Positions 23,144-30,269 of a stretch of DNA of 34,501 nt are shown here, piece by piece. The position numbers and the translations under genes were made by a program. The number at the start of each line of letters is the position of its first letter. Position 1 is the stretch's first letter. A model generated the notes under the pieces. That model was not told where the DNA came from, searched no databases, and saw only the letters and a program-made list of their open reading frames with translations. Location: assembly GCA_005884125.1 (NCBI GenBank), contig VAXP01000116.1, positions 44,409 through 78,909 of the forward strand. The letters are read 5' to 3'. The stretch comes from Actinomycetota bacterium (lineage in GTDB: Bacteria > Actinomycetota > Acidimicrobiia > Acidimicrobiales > AC-35).

Positions 23144-24271
23144 TCACCACCCGGCGTTCAGGAAGCGCACCAGCGTGGGGAACTGGCTCGACACCAGCTG
23201 CCAGTCGTGGCCGCCGGGCACGATGTCGAGCTCGGCCGTCACCCCGACCCCCGCCAGCGCCGCAGCGAAGCGCTGGGACTCGCCGGCGACGACGGGTTCG
23301 TTGTCGTGATCACCGTCCACCAGCAGGATCCGGAGCCCCACGGCCCGATCCACATGGTCGAGTGGGCGGTTCGCCGATTCGACGGCGCCGTTGCGGCCGA
23401 AGACGCCAGCGGGATCGTCGATGTGGAAGTAGCCGGCGATGGAAGCCACCTGCCCGAACAGGTCGCGGTTGCGCAGGGCGATGTTCACGGCGCCGTAGCC
23501 GCCCATGGAGAACCCGGTGATCGCCCGGTGGGCCTGATCCCGGGGGTGGTCGCCCTCGACGGCAGGGATGACCACGTCGACGACGAAGCTCTCGATCTGA
23601 TCGGTCCCGTCGGCGGCGTTGGCCCATTCCGTGTCGTCGTGGCTGGACCCGTTGCCGTCGGGCGAGGCGACGACGAAGGGCTTGGCTCCTGCGGCGATCT
23701 CCCGATCCAGGGCTTGGGCCAGCCCTGCGTTGAAGACGTCGGCGGCGCCTCCGGGAACGCCATGGAGGAAGTAGACGACGGGCAGCGACGAGCTGTCGGG
23801 CACGTCCGGGCGGTAGACCCACACGTCTTTGAGGCCGTTCTGGCCCGGGGGGGCCAGGTGGAGCACCTCGACGTGCCCGGGCCCCGGCGCCGCGGGCGCG
23901 GCGGGCGCCTCGGGAGTGGCGGCAGCGGCGGGCGTGGCTGGTTGCGGTACGGAGGCGGTGGCCGGATCGGAGGCGGTCGCGTCCGAGCTGGGGGCGCTCG
24001 GGCCGGGCGCCGAGTGCGAGGCCACCGAACGGTAGCCGGCCTGGTTCTCCTGGCGGGCGGCGGCGCCCGCCACTCCCACGCCGGCGGCGATGAGGAGGAC
24101 TGCGACCTGAACGTTCAACACGGCGACGGCCGTGACCCGGCGCCGACGCCGCACCCGCCGCCCGGACGCCCCTCCTGCCATCCCCCGGTTGTCGCCTTTG
24201 GACCTTTGAGGAAGCTGGGCCCCGGCAGAGAATTGGGCTGTGGGCATGAATGTCCGCTCGGCCCCGGCCAT
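23144..24271 (-). CDS. Membrane-anchored or secreted alpha/beta hydrolase (esterase D/antigen 85-like)
   Basis: This 375-aa protein has an Arg-rich N-terminus and one hydrophobic helix (about 47-71), a Pro/Ala/Ser linker (about 85-130) and an extracellular alpha/beta hydrolase domain. The nucleophile is Ser255 in GFSMGG, HGVPG (170-174) forms the oxyanion hole, Asp319 or Asp322 in DGDHD is the acid and His355 in GGHDW the base. The pattern is that of the esterase D/mycolyltransferase (antigen 85) superfamily. It may act on cell-envelope esters. ATG 24271 gives the full frame; ATG 24247 or ATG 24181 would still keep the membrane helix. It is divergent from the exported repeat protein. Confidence 0.87.
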   Translation of the reverse strand: MAGAERTFMPTAQFSAGAQLPQRSKGDNRGMAGGASGRRVRRRRRVTAVAVLNVQVAVLLIAAGVGVAGAAARQENQAGYRSVASHSAPGPSAPSSDATASDPATASVPQPATPAAAATPEAPAAPAAPGPGHVEVLHLAPPGQNGLKDVWVYRPDVPDSSSLPVVYFLHGVPGGAADVFNAGLAQALDREIAAGAKPFVVASPDGNGSSHDDTEWANAADGTDQIESFVVDVVIPAVEGDHPRDQAHRAITGFSMGGYGAVNIALRNRDLFGQVASIAGYFHIDDPAGVFGRNGAVESANRPLDHVDRAVGLRILLVDGDHDNEPVVAGESQRFAAALAGVGVTAELDIVPGGHDWQLVSSQFPTLVRFLNAGW

Positions 24272-24290
24272 GAGGGCGCTCGCGGCAGGC

Positions 24291-24359
24291 GGTTAGGGAG
24301 CTGTGATGGATCGACAAAGCTCCGGAGGTCGCCGGGATGGTCGGGCGCGCTCTCTAACC
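24291..24359 (+). promoter_or_regulatory. 69-nt stem-loop leader upstream of the exported repeat protein
   Basis: GGTTAGGGAGC (24291-24301) pairs along all 11 positions with GCTCTCTAACC (24349-24359), including one G-U pair. Inside, TCGAC (24311-24315) can pair with GTCGG (24340-24344), and TCCGG (24321-24325) with CCGGG (24332-24336), leaving AAAGC and ATG internal loops. The stem ends 37 bases before the ATG and upstream of the ribosome site. It looks like a cis-acting RNA, but I could not match it to a known riboswitch class. A DNA operator is less likely because the arms are 47 bases apart. Confidence 0.5.
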
Positions 24360-24396
24360 CTCAGCCCGGCGACGGGACGAGCCGAAGGAGTTCCTC

Positions 24397-26052
24397 ATGA
24401 GATGGAGCCACGGGACACCCGTTGGGGGTCGCCATCGCCGAGGTCGGGTTGCCGCGCCGGCCCTGGCCGCGGTGATGGCCGCCCTGATCCCGTTGGCGGC
24501 AGGCGGCGCCGGTCCCGCGCTCGCCTCCACGCCCGTCCCCGGCGCTCCCGCCTGCCCGGTGTTCCCGTCCGACAACGTGTGGAACGCCGACATCTCCTCG
24601 CTGCCCGTGCACCCCTCCAGCACGGCCTGGCTGGCCAGCACCAAGGCGGCGACCACCCGGCTGCACCCGGACTTCGGCCCTTCCTTCGGGGCCCAGCCCG
24701 TCCCCTACGGCATCCCCTTCGCCGTGACCGACAGCTCGCACGCCAAGGCCCACATCAGCTTCACCTACGCCGCGGAGAGCGATCCCGGCCCCTACCCCTT
24801 CGGACCGGACACACCCATCGAGGGGGGCCCGAACGCCAGCGGCGACCGTCACGCCCTGATGGTCGACCGCGACACGTGCACCCTCTACGAGCTCTTCGAC
24901 GCCCACTACTCGGCCTCTGGATCGACGGCGGGCTCGGGCGCCATCTGGGATCTTCGGTCCAACGGCCTGCGCCCGTCCGGGTGGACGTCAGCCGACGCAG
25001 CAGGCCTGCCCATACTCCCTGGGCTCCTGCGCCTCGACGAGGTGCAGTCGGGTCAGGTGACCCACGCCATCCGCTTCACGGCCAGCCGGACCGACCGCAG
25101 CTTCCTCTGGCCCGCCCGCCATGAGGCGGGCGCGGCCAGTGATCCGTCCCTACCTCCCATGGGCGCCCGCTTCCGCTTGCGTGGTGACTTCGACATCTCC
25201 CGCTACCGGCCCCAGACCCAGGTCATCCTGCGGGCCATGCAGCACTACGGGCTGATCCTCGCCGACAACGGCTCGGACTGGTTCTTCACGGGCTCGGCCG
25301 ACAGCGGATGGGACACGGCGGTGCTGGACGAGCTCAAGACCATCCCCGCAGCCCAGTTCGACGCCGTCGACGAATCTTCGCTGATGGTCTCGCCTGACTC
25401 GGGCCAGGCCTCGGGCCTGGTCGTGCCCGCCCCCGGTCCCGGGTACCGCCTGGTCGCCGCCGACGGCGGGCTGTTCGCCTTTGGCGCGCCCTTCTTTGGC
25501 TCCACCGGTGGGCTGCGCCTCGCCCGCCCCATCGTGGGCCTGGCTGCCACTCCCGACGGGGGCGGCTACTGGCTCGTGGCCTCGGACGGAGGCGTGTTCA
25601 GCTTCGGCAACGCCGCCTTCCACGGCTCCACCGGCGCCCTGGCCCTGAAGAGTCCCGTCGTGGGCATGGCGGCCACACCCGACGGGGCCGGCTACTGGCT
25701 CGTGGCCTCGGACGGAGGCGTGTTCAGCTTCGGCAACGCCGCCTTCCACGGCTCCACCGGCGCCCTGGCCCTGAAGAGCCCCATCGTGGGCATGGCGGCC
25801 ACGCCCGACGGGGCCGGCTACTGGCTCGTGGCCTCGGACGGAGGCGTGTTCAGCTTCGGCGACGCGAACTTCCGCGGCTCCACCGGCGCCCTGCGCCTGG
25901 CCCGGCCCGTCGTGGGCATGGCCGCCACACCCGACGGGGACGGCTACTGGCTCGTGGCCTCGGACGGAGGCGTGTTCAGCTTCGGCGACGCCAACTTCCA
26001 CGGCTCGACCGGCGCCCTGCGCCTGAACAGCCCGATCGTGTCGATGGGTTGA
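24397..26052 (+). CDS. Exported protein with C-terminal 42-aa propeller-like repeats
   Basis: This 551-aa protein starts with a basic region, a hydrophobic stretch and an ALA cleavage site near residue 43, so it is exported. The first domain (about 50-340, [22 protein letters not shown] onward) is a secreted actinobacterial domain that I do not know by function. From about residue 348 there are five repeats of 42 residues with the core [15 protein letters not shown] and FHGSTGAL, most likely beta-propeller blades. Repeat proteins of this type are common in Acidimicrobiia (recalled, not checked). GAAGGAG lies six bases before the ATG. A long stem-loop precedes it in the leader. It is divergent from the esterase, which also faces the outside. 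Confidence 0.85.
   Translation: MRWSHGTPVGGRHRRGRVAAPALAAVMAALIPLAAGGAGPALASTPVPGAPACPVFPSDNVWNADISSLPVHPSSTAWLASTKAATTRLHPDFGPSFGAQPVPYGIPFAVTDSSHAKAHISFTYAAESDPGPYPFGPDTPIEGGPNASGDRHALMVDRDTCTLYELFDAHYSASGSTAGSGAIWDLRSNGLRPSGWTSADAAGLPILPGLLRLDEVQSGQVTHAIRFTASRTDRSFLWPARHEAGAASDPSLPPMGARFRLRGDFDISRYRPQTQVILRAMQHYGLILADNGSDWFFTGSADSGWDTAVLDELKTIPAAQFDAVDESSLMVSPDSGQASGLVVPAPGPGYRLVAADGGLFAFGAPFFGSTGGLRLARPIVGLAATPDGGGYWLVASDGGVFSFGNAAFHGSTGALALKSPVVGMAATPDGAGYWLVASDGGVFSFGNAAFHGSTGALALKSPIVGMAATPDGAGYWLVASDGGVFSFGDANFRGSTGALRLARPVVGMAATPDGDGYWLVASDGGVFSFGDANFHGSTGALRLNSPIVSMG
25438..26052 (+). repeat. Tandem 126-bp coding repeats (five units)
   Basis: Units begin at about 25438, 25564, 25690, 25816 and 25942 with an exact 126-bp period (42 codons); the last is cut short by the stop codon. 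The units at 25564 and 25690 differ at only three of 126 bases, which points to recent duplication or gene conversion. The first unit is the most diverged. Confidence 0.92.
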
Positions 26053-26055
26053 GCC

Positions 26056-26082
26056 CCGGGCCCGCGCCCCTGGCGGGCCGGG
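26056..26082. terminator. Hairpin between convergent genes
   Basis: GCCCGC (26060-26065) pairs with GCGGGC (26073-26078) around a seven-base loop, with further G-C pairs outside after one mismatch. It lies in the 40-bp gap between the repeat-protein stop and the MocR stop, so it can serve both. Confidence 0.5.
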
Positions 26083-26092
26083 TTCACACCCA

Positions 26093-27418
26093 CTAGGCCA
26101 GCCGGGTCGTCCGGGACGGACGCAGGACGGCGGCGACCTCGTCGGCCAGGTCTTCGGCCTCTTCGGTCCCGAGGGTGGCCGCGGTGATCCTGATGGCGGG
26201 GGGCGTGCCCAGGCGGAAGCGTTCGCCCGCGGCCACGGCCCAGCCCCGGGCCAGCAGCCCGGCCACCACGGGTTGCTCCTCGGATACGGGGACCCAGATG
26301 TTCAGGCCCGACCCTCCGGTCGCCTCGACGCCCCGGCCACTGAGCGCTTCGAGCAGCGCCACCCGGCGGCGGGCATAGACGCGGGTGGCCCGGGCCAGCA
26401 GGGTCGCGGTCGACCGGCGCGACCAGAGGTCGGCGACCAGGTGCTGCAAGAGATGGCTGACCCAGCCCGCTCCCAGGCGCTGGCGGCCCTCCACCCGCGC
26501 CGCGGTCGTGGGGTCGGCCGCAACCACGGCCAGGCGGAGGTCGGGACCGAGCCACTTGGAGGTGGAGCGGACCACGGCCCACCGCTCCACCGCCCCGGCC
26601 AGGGAGAAGGCCTGTGCTCCCGAGACGGCGCCGGCGTGGTCGTCCTCGATGGTGAGGACGCCGGCGTGGCGGCCGAGGACGGCGCCCAGGTCGCGGGCCC
26701 GGGCCTGGTCGAAGGCCGCGCCCGTCGGGTTCTGGGCCCGGGGCGTGAGCACGACGGCGCGCGCCCCGGCCCGCAGGGCGGCCTCGAGGTTCTCGGGGAC
26801 GGCTCCGAGGTCGTCGACGGGGACCGGCACCGGCACCAACCCCATGGCCGGGACCAGGTCGAGCACGCCCGGGTAGCCCGGGTCCTCGACGGCCACGGCG
26901 TCGCCCGGGGCCAGGTGGGAGGCCAGGACCCGCTCGACGCCGTCCAGGGCGCCGCTCACCACCGTCATGCGCTGGCAGGGGATCCCGTCCTCTGCCATCT
27001 CGGTCCGGGCCCGGTCGAGGAGAGCCTCGAGCTGGGGGGGTTCGCCATAGAGGCCGGCGCGGCGGGGCACCCGGCCCAAGGCGGGGCCCAGGTCGGGGAG
27101 CAGGGCCGGATCGGGGTTGCCCGAGGCCAGGTCGCGCGCTCCTGGGGGCAAGACGTCGGACGGGTGAGCGGGCAGGGGTGGGCGGGCGCACACGCGCGTG
27201 CCCCGGCGGCCATGACCGGCGACGATGCCGCGCTGGCGCAGGGTCCGGTAGGCAGCGGCCACCGTGGTCGGGCTGACACCGAGCTCCTCGGCCAGGGATC
27301 GCACCGTCGCCAGGGCCGCGCCCGGTAGGAGCTGGCCCGCGTCCACGGCCGCCTCCACGCTGACCGCGATGTCCCGGGCCGTCCGACCTCTCGGCTGATA
27401 ACGTGCCGATACATTCAC
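26093..27418 (-). CDS. MocR-type regulator (GntR wHTH fused to aminotransferase-like domain)
   Basis: This 441-aa protein has an N-terminal GntR winged helix (about 13-77, with SLAEELGVSPTTVAAAYRTLRQRG) and a fold type I aminotransferase domain. The PLP Schiff-base Lys is Lys288 in RSTSKWLGPDLR; Asn230 in AQNPTG and the Asp pair at 259-260 complete the cofactor site. MocR proteins use the aminotransferase part to sense PLP or a related amine, as PdxR does. Here the gene is divergent from a PPOX-fold (pyridoxamine-phosphate-oxidase-like) gene, which is its likely target. GTG 27418 is chosen as the start; the frame is open further upstream only across the opposite gene. The intergenic gap is just 30 bases. 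Confidence 0.88.
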   Translation of the reverse strand: MNVSARYQPRGRTARDIAVSVEAAVDAGQLLPGAALATVRSLAEELGVSPTTVAAAYRTLRQRGIVAGHGRRGTRVCARPPLPAHPSDVLPPGARDLASGNPDPALLPDLGPALGRVPRRAGLYGEPPQLEALLDRARTEMAEDGIPCQRMTVVSGALDGVERVLASHLAPGDAVAVEDPGYPGVLDLVPAMGLVPVPVPVDDLGAVPENLEAALRAGARAVVLTPRAQNPTGAAFDQARARDLGAVLGRHAGVLTIEDDHAGAVSGAQAFSLAGAVERWAVVRSTSKWLGPDLRLAVVAADPTTAARVEGRQRLGAGWVSHLLQHLVADLWSRRSTATLLARATRVYARRRVALLEALSGRGVEATGGSGLNIWVPVSEEQPVVAGLLARGWAVAAGERFRLGTPPAIRITAATLGTEEAEDLADEVAAVLRPSRTTRLA

Positions 27419-27441
27419 TAATTCGTACTGTAACAAAGGAG
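27404..27441. promoter_or_regulatory. AT-rich divergent promoter and operator region (MocR/PPOX)
   Basis: The 30-bp gap between the divergent starts is unusually AT-rich. It holds an imperfect dyad (GATACATT and AATTCGTAC, 27408-27428), a TACTGT -10-like box for the plus strand (27426-27431) and the Shine-Dalgarno AAAGGAG (27435-27441). It is the natural place for MocR to bind and control both genes. The dyad overlaps the MocR start codon. Confidence 0.4.
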
Positions 27442-27448
27442 TTTGGGA

Positions 27449-28048
27449 GTGGCGGACCCCTACCAGCCCACCCACCGCACGACCTTGCGCCGGCTCCCGG
27501 GCCGGGCCGCCTACGACCGGGAGACGGTGCACGCCATCCTGGACGAGGCCCTGGTCGCCCACCTGGCGGTGATGACCGACCTGGGCCCTCGCATAGTCCC
27601 CACCACCTACGCCCGGGTGGACGAGGTCGTCTACGTGCACGGCTCGGCGGCCAACCACCTGTTGCGCTCGGCCGCGTCCGAGGTGGAGACGTGCATGGCC
27701 GTGACCCTCCTCGACGGGCTGGTCCTAGCCCGCTCCGCCTTCCATCACTCGATGAACTACCGGTCGGCGGTGGTCTACGGGTGGGCCAGGCGGGTCACCG
27801 ACGAAGGGGAGAAGCGGGCCGCGCTGGACGCCATCGTCGACCATGTCGTCCCCGGCCGCACCCTCGAGGCTCGGCCGCCCACCGACGCCGAGCTGCGTGC
27901 GACGCTCGTGCTCGCCCTCCCTTTGGTCGAGGTGTCGGCCAAGGTGCGCACGGGCGGCCCCATCGATGACGAGGCCGACCTCGGCTGGCCGGCGTGGGCC
28001 GGCGTCATCCCCGTGAGCCTCGTCCCCGGCGCTCCCGTCCCCGTCTGA
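27449..28048 (+). CDS. Pyridoxamine 5'-phosphate oxidase family (flavin-binding) protein
   Basis: This 199-aa split beta-barrel protein resembles the pyridox_ox_2/NimA-like group that binds FMN or a related flavin. VHAILDEALVAHLAVMTDLGPRIVPTTYARVDEVVYVHGSAANHLLR is the typical first half; VLARSAFHHSMNYRSAVVYGWARRV continues the barrel. It is probably not a classical PdxH. The GTG at 27449 is chosen because AAAGGAG ends seven bases upstream; the TTG at 27443 is too close to that site. The divergent MocR regulator suggests control by a PLP-related molecule or an amine. Confidence 0.87.
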   Translation: MADPYQPTHRTTLRRLPGRAAYDRETVHAILDEALVAHLAVMTDLGPRIVPTTYARVDEVVYVHGSAANHLLRSAASEVETCMAVTLLDGLVLARSAFHHSMNYRSAVVYGWARRVTDEGEKRAALDAIVDHVVPGRTLEARPPTDAELRATLVLALPLVEVSAKVRTGGPIDDEADLGWPAWAGVIPVSLVPGAPVPV

Positions 28049-28148
28049 CGCGGGTGGGGGACGTCACGTCGAGGCCAGGAGCGGAGGACCTCGGCTGTCC
28101 GGGAGGGATCGGTCCGGGGTCCCCGACCCGTGGACTGCGATCCGGTAT

Positions 28149-28175
28149 CGTAGACATACAAACAGTACGCATGCC
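28149..28175 (+). promoter_or_regulatory. Putative TetR operator at its own gene (site C)
   Basis: A CGTA...TACG dyad (28149-28169) and the element ACAGTACGCATGCC (28162-28175) overlap the start codon of the TetR gene. The latter matches the two sites before the convergent DinB/MDMPI gene. The preceding GACATAC (28153-28159) is also shared. This suggests autoregulation. Confidence 0.5.
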
Positions 28176-28794
28176 AACCAAAGCGGAACAGACCGAACGA
28201 ACCCGGGCCGCCCTCATAAGCGCCGGCCGCACCCTGTTCGCAGAGCGTGGCTTTGCGGCCACCTCGACCGAGGAGCTGGTGCGCACCGCGGGTGTGACCC
28301 GGGGCGCCCTGTATCACCACTTCCGCGACAAGCGCGAGCTGTTCGAGGCCGTCTACGAAGACGTCGAGCGGGGCTTGGCGGAGGAGGTGACCCGGTCCCT
28401 GGAAGGCACCAGCGACGCCCTCGAGGTCCTGCGCCGGGGTTCGGATGCGTTCCTCGACGCCTGCCTCGATCCCGCCGTTCAGCGCATAGCCCTGGTGGAG
28501 GGGCCGAGCGTTCTGGGTTGGGAGCGATGGCGCGAGATCGACCAGACCTACGGGCTGGGGATGGTGCAGCTCGCCCTGCAGGCGGCCATGGACGCGGGAG
28601 CGATCCGCGCCGCGCCGGTCGAGCCCCTGGCCCACGTGCTGCTGGGAGGCCTGATGGAGGCGGCCATGTTGCTGGCCGCCTCGCCCGACCCCCGTCAGGC
28701 CCGCGCCGATGCTGGCGCGGCGGTCGCTGTGCTCCTAGACGGGCTGGCCGCGCCGGCCCGGACTCCGGCCCGCCGGGTCAGCCGTAGACGTTGA
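28171..28794 (+). CDS. TetR-family transcriptional regulator
   Basis: This is a 207-aa regulator. The N-terminal helix-turn-helix is clear (AGRTLFAERGFAATSTEELVRTAGVTRGALYHHFRDKRELFEAVYEDVE, about residues 18-65), followed by a helical ligand-binding domain with the TetR_C-type segment ALVEGPSVLGWERWREIDQTYGLGMV. ATG 28171 is the start; upstream codons in the open frame lack a ribosome site and are of non-coding character. There is no Shine-Dalgarno, so the mRNA may be leaderless. A motif found at the start codon recurs twice upstream of the gene at 29443, which ends convergently with this one (17-bp overlap). That gene is the most likely target. Confidence 0.92.
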   Translation: MPTKAEQTERTRAALISAGRTLFAERGFAATSTEELVRTAGVTRGALYHHFRDKRELFEAVYEDVERGLAEEVTRSLEGTSDALEVLRRGSDAFLDACLDPAVQRIALVEGPSVLGWERWREIDQTYGLGMVQLALQAAMDAGAIRAAPVEPLAHVLLGGLMEAAMLLAASPDPRQARADAGAAVAVLLDGLAAPARTPARRVSRRR

Positions 28795-29443
28795 CGCCGG
28801 CGTCGAGTCCCACCGTGGCGGGGTCGGCGCGACCGGTGGCCGCCAGCACGAAGGACAGAGGGTCGCCGGTGACGCGCTGACCCCCACCGCCGCTCACGGC
28901 GAAGGGTTCGAGGCCGTCGAGGGCCAGCGTCGCCGGGCCCCAGCTCCGCTGGGTCAGGAGATCGGTCAGGTGGGAGACCGCGGCCCGTAGCCCGGGGCCG
29001 GACGCGCTGGGACGGCCCAAGGCGGCCCGAATGTCGTCGCTGTGGACGAAGGCGTCGTACCAGATGCCCTCGACCGCCGTTCCCAGCGTTTCCGGGAGCT
29101 CGACGGGCGCGGGGCCCGCCCACATGGCGTCGTCGAACGAGGCAGCCATGTCGGCCGTGACCTTGGCCGCGGCCTGAAGCTCGTCGGCCATCTGGTGCTG
29201 GGTGTGGCCGGCCCGCTCGGCCACCTGGCGGGCTGGGCTGTCGGGGGACACCAGCTCCTGCAAGCGTCCGGCGGCGATGTCGGCGATCGTGCCCACCACG
29301 TGGGCGCACACGTCGGCCACCGACCACCCCTGGCACCGGGTGGGCGAGCGCCAGCCGGCGTCGTCGATGGAGCGCACAAGGGCCTCGAAGCCGGCGAGCT
29401 CGTCGGCCGTGCCGGCCACCACTTCGGTCCTGGACAGGGACAC
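28778..29443 (-). CDS. Maleylpyruvate-isomerase/DinB-type metal-binding protein
   Basis: This 221-aa protein has the N-terminal MDMPI pattern PTRCQGWSVADVCAHVVG (metal His48) and VHSDDIRAALG (His134), typical of mycothiol-dependent isomerases and their TIGR03086-like relatives. These proteins use a metal and a low-molecular-weight thiol to isomerise or detoxify small molecules; the substrate is not known. GTG 29443 follows a good GGAGGT site by five bases. The promoter region carries two copies of the motif seen at the TetR gene, one over the -35 box (TTGACA on the minus strand, 29511 to 29506). Induction by the TetR ligand is therefore likely. Confidence 0.85.
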   Translation of the reverse strand: MSLSRTEVVAGTADELAGFEALVRSIDDAGWRSPTRCQGWSVADVCAHVVGTIADIAAGRLQELVSPDSPARQVAERAGHTQHQMADELQAAAKVTADMAASFDDAMWAGPAPVELPETLGTAVEGIWYDAFVHSDDIRAALGRPSASGPGLRAAVSHLTDLLTQRSWGPATLALDGLEPFAVSGGGGQRVTGDPLSFVLAATGRADPATVGLDAGVNVYG

Positions 29444-29460
29444 GCGACACCTCCAGGTTT

Positions 29461-29480
29461 GACATACGGGCTGTTCGTAT
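29461..29480 (-). promoter_or_regulatory. Putative TetR operator, site A
   Basis: ATACG-N7-CGTAT (29464-29480) is a perfect dyad. Read on the minus strand, the element ACAGCCCGTATGTC (29474 to 29461) matches site B at 12 of 14 positions. It lies between the likely -10 region and the ribosome site of the DinB/MDMPI gene. Confidence 0.55.
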
Positions 29481-29490
29481 CTTTATTGCA

Positions 29491-29511
29491 GACATACAGC
29501 CGATATGTCAA
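29491..29511 (-). promoter_or_regulatory. Putative TetR operator, site B, overlapping the -35 box
   Basis: GACATA-N7-TATGTC (29491-29509) is a perfect dyad. It overlaps a consensus-like TTGACA on the minus strand (29511 to 29506), so a bound repressor would block RNA polymerase. Its centre is 28 bases from that of site A. Confidence 0.6.
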
Positions 29512-29530
29512 GGCGGGCCGACCGCCTCTG

Positions 29531-30151
29531 TCAGGCCGAGGTGCGTGACGCGAACTCCGAGCGGTCGAGCTCGAACAGCTCGACGAAGGCGGGCAGGTGG
29601 CCGAGGAGGACGCCGGGCAGGGCGGCTCCGGGTGCGCAAGTGCCTGCGTCGCCCAGCTCGTCCACGACGGCCCGGGTCGCCACCACCGACCCGGGCCGGG
29701 CCAGAGCAGCGGACTTGGCCGCCAGGTTCACGGCCAGGCCGAAGCAGTCGTCGCCGTCGAGCACGACCTCGCCGCCGGCCAAGCCGCCGCGCAGGGCGGG
29801 GAGCTCGGGCCGGCCCGCGCAGGCGGCGATGAGAGCGAAGGCCACGGCGGCGGCCGTGGAGGCGTCCGGCGCCAGGAACAGGGCGCCGTCACCCACGACC
29901 TTCACCAGCCTCCCGCCCCAGCCCTCGACGGTGGCGGTGGCGATGGACCGGAACCTGACCATGGCTCTGGCGAAGTCGGGGGTCGGGACCCGCGCCGCCA
30001 GCGCCGTCGAACCAGCGAGATCGACAAAACCGACGACCAGCTCGCTGAGGTCGACAGGGGCCTGGGTGCCGGCCTCATCCCAATCGGGCGAGGGCGGAGG
30101 CGGCCCGGCCCTGACCTCCGCTTCAGGGATGGCAACCGTGCAAGCCGTCAT
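29531..30151 (-). CDS. Class III adenylate/guanylate cyclase catalytic-domain protein
   Basis: This 206-aa protein is almost entirely one class III cyclase domain with no membrane or sensor part. FVDLAGST holds metal-binding Asp44, and VKVVGDG holds Lys84 and the second metal Asp88. DCFGLAVNLAAK carries the purine-contacting Asp135 and the transition-state Asn142. The usual Arg four residues after that Asn is Lys146 here, so activity may be reduced, altered or absent. The product could be cAMP or cGMP; the class covers both. AGGAA lies four bases before ATG 30151. It is divergent from the WYL regulator gene, with a palindrome in between. Confidence 0.85.
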   Translation of the reverse strand: MTACTVAIPEAEVRAGPPPPSPDWDEAGTQAPVDLSELVVGFVDLAGSTALAARVPTPDFARAMVRFRSIATATVEGWGGRLVKVVGDGALFLAPDASTAAAVAFALIAACAGRPELPALRGGLAGGEVVLDGDDCFGLAVNLAAKSAALARPGSVVATRAVVDELGDAGTCAPGAALPGVLLGHLPAFVELFELDRSEFASRTSA

Positions 30152-30231
30152 CGGGTTCCTGCGCCCGCCACCTGGAGATCTCCTCGCCCCGCCCGCTCCC
30201 GTCCGATGGTCGAAATGATACGGATCAAACG

Positions 30232-30246
30232 TGACACCTTCTGTCA
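30232..30246 (+). promoter_or_regulatory. Palindrome TGACA-N5-TGTCA upstream of WYL regulator
   Basis: A perfect dyad (TGACA 30232-30236, TGTCA 30242-30246) lies just before the TACTGT -10 box and covers the expected -35 region. Autoregulation by the WYL protein is a reasonable inference. The divergent cyclase start is 81 bases away. Confidence 0.5.
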
Positions 30247-30257
30247 GGTCTCGCCGC

Positions 30258-30263
30258 TACTGT
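30258..30263 (+). promoter_or_regulatory. -10-like box TACTGT, leaderless start at 30270
   Basis: TACTGT ends exactly six bases before the GTG at 30270, and no Shine-Dalgarno is present. Confidence 0.55.
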
Positions 30264-30269
30264 TCGAGC

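Noticed and set aside
24291-24359. tRNA or known riboswitch
   Set aside because: The outer helix is 11 pairs, there is no cloverleaf, and no match to the core of a riboswitch class could be made by eye.
22754-24400. 548-codon plus-strand open frame
   Set aside because: It is antisense to the SCO6745 and esterase genes, with Gly/Arg/His-rich sequence and no known domain.
25150-26001. Repetitive 283-codon minus-strand frame
   Set aside because: It is the reverse complement of the propeller repeats; the plus-strand protein has a signal peptide, ribosome site and a clear repeat fold.
25438-26052. CRISPR array
   Set aside because: The repeats are contiguous 126-bp coding units without unique spacers, and there are no cas genes.
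29505-30218. 237-codon plus-strand frame over the cyclase
   Set aside because: It is a shadow of the class III cyclase gene, whose metal-binding motifs are clear.
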